A stretch of 64,000 nt of DNA from NCBI RefSeq assembly GCF_032362555.1, contig NC_083506.1, forward strand, positions 3,829,501 through 3,893,500, read 5' to 3'. The notes under the pieces are model-generated. The model did no database searches, was not told the origin of the DNA, and saw only the letters and a program-made list of their open reading frames with translations. The position numbers and the translations under genes are program-made. Of the stretch, positions 1 to 8,500 are shown one piece after another (positions within the stretch are counted from its first letter, which is position 1; each line of letters begins with the position of its first letter). This DNA is from Amyelois transitella. Taxonomy: Eukaryota > Arthropoda > Insecta > Lepidoptera > Pyralidae.

Positions 1-43
1 CAACCCTTAAAATTAGAACTTTGTTGTAATAATTAAAAAGAAG

Positions 44-302
44 TACATACATACATACATATAATCACGTCTATATCCCTAGTAGACAGAGCCAACAGTC
101 TTGAAAAGACTGATATGCCACGTTCAGCTGTATGTCTTAACGATAGAATTGAGATTCAAATAGTGACAGGTTGCTAGCCCATCGCCTAAAATAAGAATCC
201 CAATTTTATAAGCCTATCCCTTAGTCGCCTCTTACGACATCCATAGGAGCGAGATGGAGTGGTCCTATTCTTTTTTTATTGGTGCCGGGAGCCACACGGC
301 AC
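44..302 (-). repeat. SINE-like retroposon with ATGT tail, near full length
   Basis: On the minus strand the element opens with GTGCCGTGTGGCTCCCGGCA, runs through a body shared by at least ten other copies in the window, and ends in the motif CTACyy-GGGATAtAGACGTGAT followed by an (ATGT)n tail (44-63 on the plus strand). TAAAAAGAAG lies just before it (34-43) and TAAAAAGtagAAG just after (303-315), which looks like a target-site duplication with a small later change. No coding capacity. Sequence shows the repeat directly; SINE status is inferred from size, tail and TSD. Confidence 0.8.
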
Positions 303-339
303 TAAAAAGTAGAAGTACAAATATACATATCCATACGTA

Positions 340-446
340 CATACATACATATATAAACATACATACGGGGTAGTCAGAGCCAACACTCCTGAAAAGTGAA
401 GGCCACGTTCAGCTGTATGACTTAAAGATAGCATTGATTAGACTAC
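340..446 (-). repeat. Partial copy of the ATGT-tailed SINE
   Basis: The tail (catacatacat) and the first ~90 bp of the SINE 3' body (gtagtcagagccaacactcc and gccacgttcagctgtatgac) are recognisable, then the match is lost just before the foldback element. It is a second, more decayed copy 40 bp from the one at 44-302. Confidence 0.6.
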
Positions 447-462
447 AGCTAGCTAGTACATC

Positions 463-751
463 ATGTGTGTCAGAATGGCGGGTGTACCTCACGGATTTTA
501 ATATCTGTTTTGGATTAAAAACGTACCTGATGTGTACCTCAGTGTACCTATCCTAAAAATCTGTGTACCTCCTTCTATGTAAAGATTTTTAATAAAATAG
601 GTACACCCGCGGTCCTGACGTCAGGACCGCGGGTGTACTTCTAGTTAGCATATGTAAGTAAGTTAACTGTATATGTAGATTTGGTACCTCTTGTGTACCT
701 GCAGAAACAAATATTAAATAAATAAAAAATATTAAGGGTGCTGAGAAAATG
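463..751 (+). repeat. Left terminal inverted repeat of the foldback element
   Basis: This 289-bp arm contains GTGTACCT-type motifs near 483, 532, 542 and 563, again near 637 (with a variant base) and near 693. A 36-bp palindrome lies around 602-637. Confidence 0.88.
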
Positions 752-1183
752 AAAAAAAAAATAATATAAACAAAGGAACTCTTATAGGATCACTCTAGTA
801 TCTGTCTGTATGTGATTATACATTTATGTACAGAATTGTCACATTCCTAAATCACAAAATATATTTTTATGTATATTACAAAAAAATATTTCAATCTATA
901 AAGGTCACATTCTGAAATCATACATTTAGCTTTTTCTTACATTATTACGAAGATCGTCATAACACTCCCATCGCTTGCCTCGGAAGGATACCTACATAAA
1001 AGTATATTCTGTAGTAATGAACTAGAACTAGATCATTTATACATAAACATTTTGTTGTTGATATATGTTAATTATAATTTGTATTGTGCAACTTCTTTTC
1101 TGTTTTGTTCAGAATGTGTCATAACTGGCCAGTTACAAAAAAAAGAAAAAGAAAATTTTAACATGAAAAAAAATGTTTTTTTA

Positions 1184-1472
1184 CATTTTCTCAGCACCCT
1201 TAATATTTTTTATTTATTTAATATTTGTTTCTGCAGGTACACAAGAGGTACCAAATCTACATATACAGTTAACTTACCTACATATGCTAACTAGAAGTAC
1301 ACCCGCGGTCCTGACGTCAGGACCGCGGGTGTACCTATTTTATTAAAAATCTTTACATAGAAGAAGGTACACAGATTTTTAGGATAGGTACACTGAGGTA
1401 CACATCAGGTACGTTTTTAATCCAAAACAGATATTAAAATTCGTGAGGTACACCCGCCATTCTGACACACAT
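1184..1472 (-). repeat. Right terminal inverted repeat of the foldback element
   Basis: Reverse complement of 463-751, including the palindrome around 1298-1333 and the AGGTACAC motifs. The high arm-to-arm identity means either a recent insertion or ongoing gene conversion. Confidence 0.88.
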
Positions 1473-1544
1473 AGTACATCCTTAAGAAAGAAGGAAAAAA
1501 AGAAGAAGATGCGATTTGCGACGATAAGAAGTTATTGCCATACC

Positions 1545-1600
1545 TACATAAAGTCACACCTCTTTCACCGAGGGCTAAGCAGACGTAATAGATTCGATGC
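1545..1600 (-). repeat. 3' end fragment of the RTE-like LINE
   Basis: tacctacataaagtcacacc then tctttcaccgagggctaagc is the reverse complement of the last ~50 bp of the LINE at 2590-4365 (its terminal ...GGGAAAGAGGCGTGATTTTATGTA). Only the tail region survives. Confidence 0.5.
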
Positions 1601-1636
1601 AATATGAACGGAAAATATACGTTAAAAATATAAATA

Positions 1637-1923
1637 ACTAGCTGTGCCCGCGACTTCATCCGTATGGAATAGTTATGTTGGGCATCATGGAAGCCCTCAA
1701 GGATGGATAATTTTCCCCGTTTTTTTTTTCACTATTTCCATTATTTCTTCGCTCCTAAAAGTTGCAGCGTTCTATCTACATATATAGCCTAAATCCTTTC
1801 TCATTAAATGGTCTATCTCTATTCAACACAAAAATATTTTTTCAATTCGAACCAGTAGTTTCTGAGATTAGCGCTTTCAAACAAACAAACAAACTCTTCA
1901 GCTTTATAATATTAGTATAGATG
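1637..1923 (+). repeat. RTE-like 3' relic, short interspersed family A
   Basis: Opens actagctgtgcccgcgactt and closes with cagctttataatattagtat. The same element occurs at 55613-55890 over its full length. Such 'cgcgacttcgtccg ... tataatattagtatagat' units are widespread in lepidopteran genomes and are regarded as RTE-related short retroposons; that assignment is from general knowledge, the repeat itself is seen here. Confidence 0.7.
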
Positions 1924-2589
1924 TAAATTCACACGAGTTTTCTCTCGTTGAGCTCTTACAATTTATTACTTAAACAGGCCAGCAGAAGTTATGACCATTT
2001 CCAGGAGCTTTCACCATCGCCTTTTACTCCATTGAATATTTATAGCCATTATTAGCAAAGGAACATGAGTCGTTAACATAAAGTCTAGAAAAGGCTGGTA
2101 TCATTGAAATTCATTGGGTGATAAGGCATTCATGTAAGTTTTTGCAACAAGTTAAACATAAATAAATATATAGTATATATGAGGGACAGATTGAAAGAAA
2201 TTACACAGATTGAATAAATTATTTTTACGAAATACTACTTACTCAACGTTATTATAAATAATTAAATAGATAAATATCTAATGAACTTATTGACATATGC
2301 CCCAGGCATATCAGAAATTGTCCATATTTCCTTTATGACCAGAACGGGAATCGAACTCGGGACATAGTGGTTCACAGGTGAGAAACCGACAACTGTGCCA
2401 AACAGGCCGTTGGCTTAGGTGTGAGTCCAGGATCGCCACTAATGTTCCTTGTAAAACCGATTAAGAGGAACAAACCTCATGGCGATTAGATAAATCTGGT
2501 TAATCTATAAGTATAAAAGAACAAGGATGACTGACTCATCAACGCCCAACCTAAACCATAAAAGCTACAAATTTTAAATATGGTAATCA
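1924..2589. other. Non-coding stretch with one tRNA-headed SINE
   Basis: AT-rich sequence with no gene. The only recognisable item is a tRNA-like SINE head at about 2325-2425 on the minus strand. Confidence 0.6.
2285..2425 (-). repeat. tRNA-derived SINE
   Basis: Read on the minus strand it has an A-box-like TTGGCACAGTTG and a B-box-like GAGTTCGATTCCC about 45 bp apart, then a non-tRNA body (tatgcctggggcatatgtca). The acceptor stem does not pair, so it is a SINE and not a tRNA gene. Confidence 0.6.
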
Positions 2590-4365
2590 GCTTAATGAGG
2601 AAATACTATAACCAGAGAGCTGACTAGGATCAGATGCCAGGATGGTAGCGTTGTGAAAGGAGAAGAATGTGTACTAAAGATATGGAAGGACTATTTTGAA
2701 AGTTTATTTGAAAAAAAGGAAGGAAATAAGAAAGATTTCTGCTATAGCGAAGAAAAAGAGAATGAGATGGAAGGCGAAATTGAAATGTTCGAAATTGTGG
2801 AAGCACTTAAGAGTATGAAAGCGGGAAAGGCTGCTGGGTGTGATAGAGTGTCGGTCGAGATGCTTAAAGCAGGAAAAGGCGTAGTAGATAGTCAGTTGTA
2901 CTGCCTTTTCAATTTGTGTTGGAGAAGCGGCCGAGTACCAAAAGTTTGGTGCAAGGCTGTTATCGTGCCACTTTACAAAGGAAAAGGGTCACAGCTGGAC
3001 TGCAAAAATTATCGTGGTATAAGCCTGCTTAGCGTCGTCGGCAAATTGTATGCTAAGGTATTGATTAATAGAGTCAGGAATGAAACTGATGACAAAATAT
3101 GGGATGCTCAAGCGGGATTTCGAAAGGGAATGGGATGTACTGATCAGGTCTTTTCCTTGCGGTGCATAGCCGAAAAGTTTTTGGCCAAGAGTCAAAAAGT
3201 CTATTGCACATTCGTAGATCTGGAAAAGGCCTATGACAGAGTTGAGAGGAATGAATTGTGGTCAGCACTTTCTATGCATGGGGTGAGCAGTCTCTTAATA
3301 CGAGCACTGAAATCCTTATATGAGGATTCGAGTGCTTGTGTCAGGATAAACGGAGCGCACACTGAGTGGTTTAAGATTGAGAAAGGCGTTAGGCAAGGAT
3401 GTGTTGCGTCACCGTGGCTGTTCAACCTATTTATGGATAGCTGTTTGACAGATTTGAAAGAGTCTAAAAGTGGATTAAGGATGAATGAGTTACTCGTCAA
3501 ATGTCTGCTCTATGCCGACGATCAGGTTATACTGGCGTCATCAGCGGAGGAGTTACAGGAGATGGTAAACTGTATGCACGAAGCTTTAAAAGAGAAAGGA
3601 ATGAAAGTGAACGTAAGTAAAACTAAAACACTGGTTTTTGAAATGGAGAAAGAAATGACAGCATGTAATATTTTGATTGGAGGAGAAAAAGTGGAGCAAG
3701 TGAAAGAGTTTGTATATCTAGGATCAAAGTTTACATCAGATGGCAAGTATGATAGTGATATTGAAAGGAGAGTGAACGCGGGGAACATGGTGAATGGAGC
3801 TTTGCATGCCTTTATGAGCAGTCAGAAACTATCCAAAAAGGCTCGACTGGCTGTGCACAGGGGCGTGTTGGTCCCGACATTAATGTATGGGAGTGAAAGT
3901 TGGGTATGGCAAAAGAAGCATGAAAGCAGAATAAATGCAGTGGAAATGAGAGCGTTAAGGAGTATGATGGGTGTGAAATTGAGTGACAGGATAAGGAACA
4001 GCGTGATAAGGGAATGTTGTGATGTGAAAGAAGATGTAGTTACAGGAATAGAAAAGGGTATGTTAAGATGGTTCGGTCATGTGGAGAGGATGAATGAAAG
4101 CAGGTTGACTAAGCAGATATACAAGGAGAGTGTGGAGGGAAAGGTCGGAGTGGGAAGACCTAGACGAACGTATCTTGATCAAATTAAGGACGTCCTGGTA
4201 AAGGGTCAGGTCAAAAGTACCCGAAACCGCCGAGCTTGTATGAAGAGAGTTATGAATGTGGACGAAGCGAAAGAAGTATGCAGAGATCGTGGCAAGTGGA
4301 AAGAGGTAGTCTCTGCCTACCCCTCCGGGAAAGAGGCGTGATTTTATGTATGTATGTATGTATGT
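2590..4365 (+). mobile_element. 5'-truncated RTE-like non-LTR retrotransposon
   Basis: The element holds an open reverse-transcriptase frame, a very short 3' UTR and an (ATGT)n tail at 4346-4366. The frame is open from about 2599, right after a TGA at 2596-2598, so the 5' part with the endonuclease domain is missing. This is usual for target-primed insertions that stop early. Fragments of the same family lie at 1545, 8226, 12105, 14745, 16408, 44214 and 53578. Confidence 0.85.
2653..4341 (+). CDS. Reverse transcriptase (RTE-like non-LTR element), N-terminus missing
   Basis: The open frame of about 562 codons encodes a reverse transcriptase that copies element RNA into DNA at the target site. 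Visible motifs in order: CDRVSVEMLK and NYRGISLLSVVGKLYAK (fingers), TFVDLEKAYDRV (motif A with catalytic Asp), KGVRQGCVASPWLFN (motif B), LLYADDQVILA (motif C, YADD), YLGSKFTSDGK (motif D/E region), then the thumb and a C-terminal LRWFGHVERM block common in RTE-type elements. No frameshift or stop is seen. Nearby upstream codons stay open to about 2599 and no ATG starts the frame, so the given start is only where the frame is clearly readable (its first codon is GTG). The apurinic endonuclease domain expected upstream is absent; this copy cannot be autonomous. The frame ends 25 bp before the tail. Unspliced, and unlike the exons of the host genes. Confidence 0.85.
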   Translation: MKGEECVLKIWKDYFESLFEKKEGNKKDFCYSEEKENEMEGEIEMFEIVEALKSMKAGKAAGCDRVSVEMLKAGKGVVDSQLYCLFNLCWRSGRVPKVWCKAVIVPLYKGKGSQLDCKNYRGISLLSVVGKLYAKVLINRVRNETDDKIWDAQAGFRKGMGCTDQVFSLRCIAEKFLAKSQKVYCTFVDLEKAYDRVERNELWSALSMHGVSSLLIRALKSLYEDSSACVRINGAHTEWFKIEKGVRQGCVASPWLFNLFMDSCLTDLKESKSGLRMNELLVKCLLYADDQVILASSAEELQEMVNCMHEALKEKGMKVNVSKTKTLVFEMEKEMTACNILIGGEKVEQVKEFVYLGSKFTSDGKYDSDIERRVNAGNMVNGALHAFMSSQKLSKKARLAVHRGVLVPTLMYGSESWVWQKKHESRINAVEMRALRSMMGVKLSDRIRNSVIRECCDVKEDVVTGIEKGMLRWFGHVERMNESRLTKQIYKESVEGKVGVGRPRRTYLDQIKDVLVKGQVKSTRNRRACMKRVMNVDEAKEVCRDRGKWKEVVSAYPSGKEA

Positions 4366-4404
4366 AGCTTTATGTTACAACTTAGTGTTAATTTAACTTA
4401 ACCC

Positions 4405-4437
4405 CTAAAAGGGTGAAACTCTTTTTCACCCTTTTAG
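4405..4437. repeat. Short perfect hairpin
   Basis: CTAAAAGGGTGAAA (4405-4418) and its reverse complement (4424-4437) flank a 5-base loop. It lies about 40 bp after the LINE tail, outside the element. No poly-T tract; not a terminator in this context. Confidence 0.7.
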
Positions 4438-4440
4438 CCT

Positions 4441-5400
4441 TTACCCTTAAATTTTGCTAAAGTGCACAAAGGCTCTATGGGAAAAGTAATATTTTATATT
4501 GCTCTTTTCACAATTATTATTATTATAACGAAGATCAATATCTTATTCTTCAGGTTTCTAAGATCGACATCTCTGCTAATATGATAAACGAATACAATTC
4601 TTAATGAGCGACTTGAAACACCTGTATTATTAATAAATAGAATAATCCAACGTGAAAGTATAAAATCAGTTAGGTACCGTTTCTTGCATCATCGATGATT
4701 CATACTTTAAAACTGAAGATGTACGGAAGCTTACTGGTTGCAAAATGGTTCGATAGCTTTAAATTTTGCAATTCTTAGACTTCAATAATATAAACAACAG
4801 TAATAAAATAATAACAACTAAGTATATTTTTATTTTTTTAACCAGAACATTAACAATTTATTATCAATACCAGGAAATTTGCTATTTAGATACCTATCAG
4901 TTATGTTTCATATGTGAAATTAACAAATATTTCCTTGAAACCATCCCACAAGTACTAAGTATTAAATATATTTAACCCGTATGTTTGTTTGTTGCTATGT
5001 TTATCTCACAAATTATTGGCGGATCCAGGCCCCGAAACACTGCACTGGAGGGTGTGTGAAGGTGGGTGAGGGCTGCAACCGGGAACATGCAAAGATAAGT
5101 AAGCAAGTTTCATATTAATTAAAAAAATGATTGATCCTTAAAGCTAGAATAGGTGATTTTTAGAAAATGGAAACCTTACAATGGCAATTTTTCTCGTAAT
5201 TTATACAATACTTACATTTTAACAAAGTGACGTGAAAATAGGGTCCCGATATTGATCCTAGCAATCATTATTAAATTCATAATGAGAACATAATGAGAGA
5301 ATATAATAGGAACGGTTCTGCTGTTTCTTCTTCTGTTTTTTTATTAAATTGCAATTGAAGTCTGGTTGTGGACATAGTGTATCTATCCAGCGGGACGTAG
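4441..5400. other. Intergenic stretch
   Basis: AT-rich with no gene. Contains one short repeated segment at 5021-5105. The short open frame at 4766-4975 is AT-driven and not coding. Confidence 0.5.
5021..5105 (+). repeat. Short interspersed repeat, family C
   Basis: The motif ggccccgaaacactgca ... aaccgggaacatgcaaagat recurs at 25106-25165 (plus) and, reversed, at 56885-56965. Origin unknown. Confidence 0.5.
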
Positions 5401-5542
5401 ATCTAGTCAGTGCGCGTGAGTCCTAACGCTTTTAATCCGGTTCCGTGCGCCCGCGCATCACTCGCTTGCTTGCACTGACTCTCTGCGCCCGTGCGTGTTC
5501 TACAATTTGATTTGATAGTTAGGGAAATTTAATTTTAATAAC
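5400..5542 (+). promoter_or_regulatory. Likely promoter and 5' UTR of the secreted-protein gene
   Basis: A more GC-rich segment precedes the start codon. It holds an arthropod-type initiator TCAGTG at 5407-5412, about 135 bp before the ATG. No clear TATA box at the usual distance. Inferred from position only. Confidence 0.4.
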
Positions 5543-5591
5543 ATGTACAAGTACTTGGTTTTGTTATGTGTGGTATCATTTATAGCTGTTG
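5543..5591 (+). CDS. Secreted-protein gene, exon 1 (signal peptide)
   Basis: ATG at 5543, sixteen codons plus one base, donor GTTG|gtaagttc. The ATG is preceded by ttaataac; no upstream in-frame ATG is seen in the leader. Confidence 0.72.
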
Positions 5592-8500
5592 GTAAGTTCA
5601 ATTTATATTTTTTAAACGATTCTTCATATATATAATTACTTACTAAGTTTTAGGTGCTGACATATATGTTCCAAAATAACTTTTTTAACAATACATTAAA
5701 ATATAATTTCAAATTATTTACTAGTAAGATAATTAATGTGTTTTAATAAATGTACGTAACTAAACGTATTAAGTTGATTTGATTATTAATGAAACACTTC
5801 ATGCACGAATAATCACAGTCTATTAAGCGTTTATAAGTAATGAAAGATTTACTATAAATTAATAAGATAAAGCGGGTTGGTGGCTGATCTTGTGATTATT
5901 GAACGGCTGTGAATTAAAAGTATGTATTGTACTTTCTACTTCTAATAAATTTAAAGAGAAAGTGCGAATTTTGTGGCTTTGTGTGTACTCTCTATGAGGA
6001 CCACGATCTTTGAAATTACTCACCTTAGGTTATCAATTATATTTTAATAAGAATCATCTTTTCGTCTGCGTGAAAAAGTGTACTTTTTCATGCATTCCAT
6101 TTTTTCAACAACAATGCACAATTTAATTAAAATTATATTCAAACAAAAATTAATATATAACAATAATTTATATTAGTGAAAACATTAAGTTTATACCTAC
6201 AGATAAATTTTCGGAAAAGTATGTGATGGCAAGTCAATCACTTCCTGTGAAATATATGTATATTTAGTCCATCGAAATTATCGCAAGCTGGATCTTTAAT
6301 AATCTGATATTACACGGACCCTTAGCTACTCGTATAAATACACACAGGAAATTAAATTGGAAATAGGTAATACTTTCCTTATACTACTTCCTTTGATAGA
6401 ACAAAAATAATAAATAAATCATCATTAAAGTCATAACTATGCTCTAAACTTACTTTTGATACGTACGATAAATAATATTGCAATAAAATGTAAGTAATTA
6501 AGCTCATATAATCAGGTTCAATGTTCAAAACTTCATAAACTTAAATTGAAAGGCAGTTCAGTTCAGTTTAATATCATTGGACATATTTCAATCGCAAACA
6601 GCTTTAAAATTTATAGTCATAAGTGGTTAACGATAAATTATATTGATAAAATTTTATGTAGAGGCCTCAACTCAACGTATAGGAAAGATAGTAAATTAGG
6701 TATTAATTTTATTAACCCTATCAAAAAGTGGCAGTATTTGACAAACTTATTATAGAGATTTTTTTCTTATTTTGATGATTACCTTCATTACCTTGGATGT
6801 ATATTTTTTTTACTAAAATCTATATTCGTTTTATGTTTGTGCAATAAATAAACAAATAGGTACGTATTTATACTTCAATTTCATTATACTTAATACCTAA
6901 TTTTAAATTGCTGAATATTCCTAGTCTTCACTGTCTAATATTACCTATTGTGTTAAAAACGAACTTAAAAAAAAAACATACAAAGCCATTGAACTTAAAG
7001 TGACTTATTTCTTTTATAACAATTTCTTGTAACCATGTAAATTTCTGTGCAATAAAGGTATTACAAACAAATGCGGATGGATCAAAGTATGGATGATATT
7101 TCATTACAAGATGTTCTCATGTCTGAGTCACGTAGTTTCGTGGCTTGGTCCTTTCCGCGATCGTGCCCTCTCTTTTTTGTGATAACATACCTACTTACAG
7201 TTCGATAATGGATCAAGCAAAAAGTGCGAACATATATACATGTTCTAAAAATAATCCGTAAAAAACATGAACATGGGAACCGTCAGATGAGAATGTAACT
7301 TACCAATATAAATTTCAAACATTAATATTGCGTGTGATATCATTTAATTTTTCCAGTTAACTTTAAGGGATGCTTAAATTTTCAAAAAAATATATTTAAT
7401 AAAAGTTCTTTCAATTAGGCACAGACTCACAGAATATTCAAATTCATTATTTTCAAGGTCTAAATGAAAACTCGAAAGGGCCAAATGATATCATGTTTCT
7501 TAGAAATGCCAACGCTGAGGTTTAGCTGCAAAGCTTTGAAATGAGTTCTCAGGTTTTGTAAAAAGTTAATTGGCCTCACCAAATTACATCATAAATGAGT
7601 AACGTCGGAGGTAGTTGGTCCATTACTACACTTATTCACATCAGCAAAGTTATAGCGATGTAAAAGCGGCATTGTATGGTGAACATGGTGATAATGTTGA
7701 GGAGGTAGGTTGTTAAGTAAAAGAATTTTATAATAATGCAAAAACAAACACGATCGACTCGTTCTGCCCCAAGTTAGGTTCCACGCCACTGGACAGGGCA
7801 ATGACTCCGGTCTCGTCCCTCCAGCCGGCACTAGACACAGGAACGTCTAGGATCAAAATTAAAGAACTTATCAATATTGAGTTTTCACTTCAACCTTCAA
7901 GCGTAACACAAGACCTGTAAATTTTTTAAGGCATTCAAATCAAAACCTTGGCAAAAACAATTGGACGACAGGGTTTATAATGATCAAATAATGAAAATTT
8001 ACTTTATGCTTAACGACAGTGTTAGAAATATTCTTATAAATTCTTTGATGGCTGTTCGAAAGAAAATAAAGAATTGGATGTCACTGCAGCGTTTTATTCA
8101 TTTAACATATTTAACCAGCTGATGTTACTTGTATTAATACAAAAGTCAATTGAAGAAATGAATTTTAATGGACCAAATTTCGAATTTCTGAAAAGGGAGA
8201 TGTTATTTAGGAGTACCAATGAAATATGCATGAAAACAGTCTTATGTGTGGAGGAAGGAGCGTTCTGTAAGGATCGTAGCATGTAGAAATCCATAGTCTC
8301 TGCCTTACCCAATGGGAAACAGGCGTAATTATATGTATGTCTGAATTGAATTAGTATCTGTAAATAATATCTAGCGAGTAGTATACCTAAATCACAATTA
8401 GGTATATGACCGATTATTTTACAAACAAAAAGTAAACATTCTTGTTTTTGCTCTCATCTCCCGTAACTCTCTATTTAAATAGAAAGTTCAGAAAAAAAGG

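Larger units (their letters stand above)
463..1472. mobile_element. Foldback-type DNA element with 289-bp terminal inverted repeats
   Basis: The arms 463-751 and 1184-1472 are inverted copies of each other over 289 bp with only a few mismatches. The identical 8-bp AGTACATC lies immediately outside both ends (455-462 and 1473-1480), a clear target-site duplication. Ends read ATGTGTGTCAGAATGGCGGG. Each arm carries several copies of GTGTACCT and one 36-bp perfect palindrome. The 432-bp centre (752-1183) is AT-rich and has no convincing gene; the short open frame there is not coding. An 8-bp TSD fits hAT, P or Merlin-like transposases; long arms are more usual for MULE or foldback elements. The element is non-autonomous, and its family is not identified. 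Confidence 0.88.

Noticed and set aside
1052..1294. 80-codon frame inside the foldback element
   Set aside because: Starts in the AT-rich centre and runs into the inverted arm; no transposase motif.
7698..7719. let-7-like text tgaggaggtaggttgttaag
   Set aside because: Several mismatches to let-7, including in the seed, and no complementary arm nearby to form a precursor.
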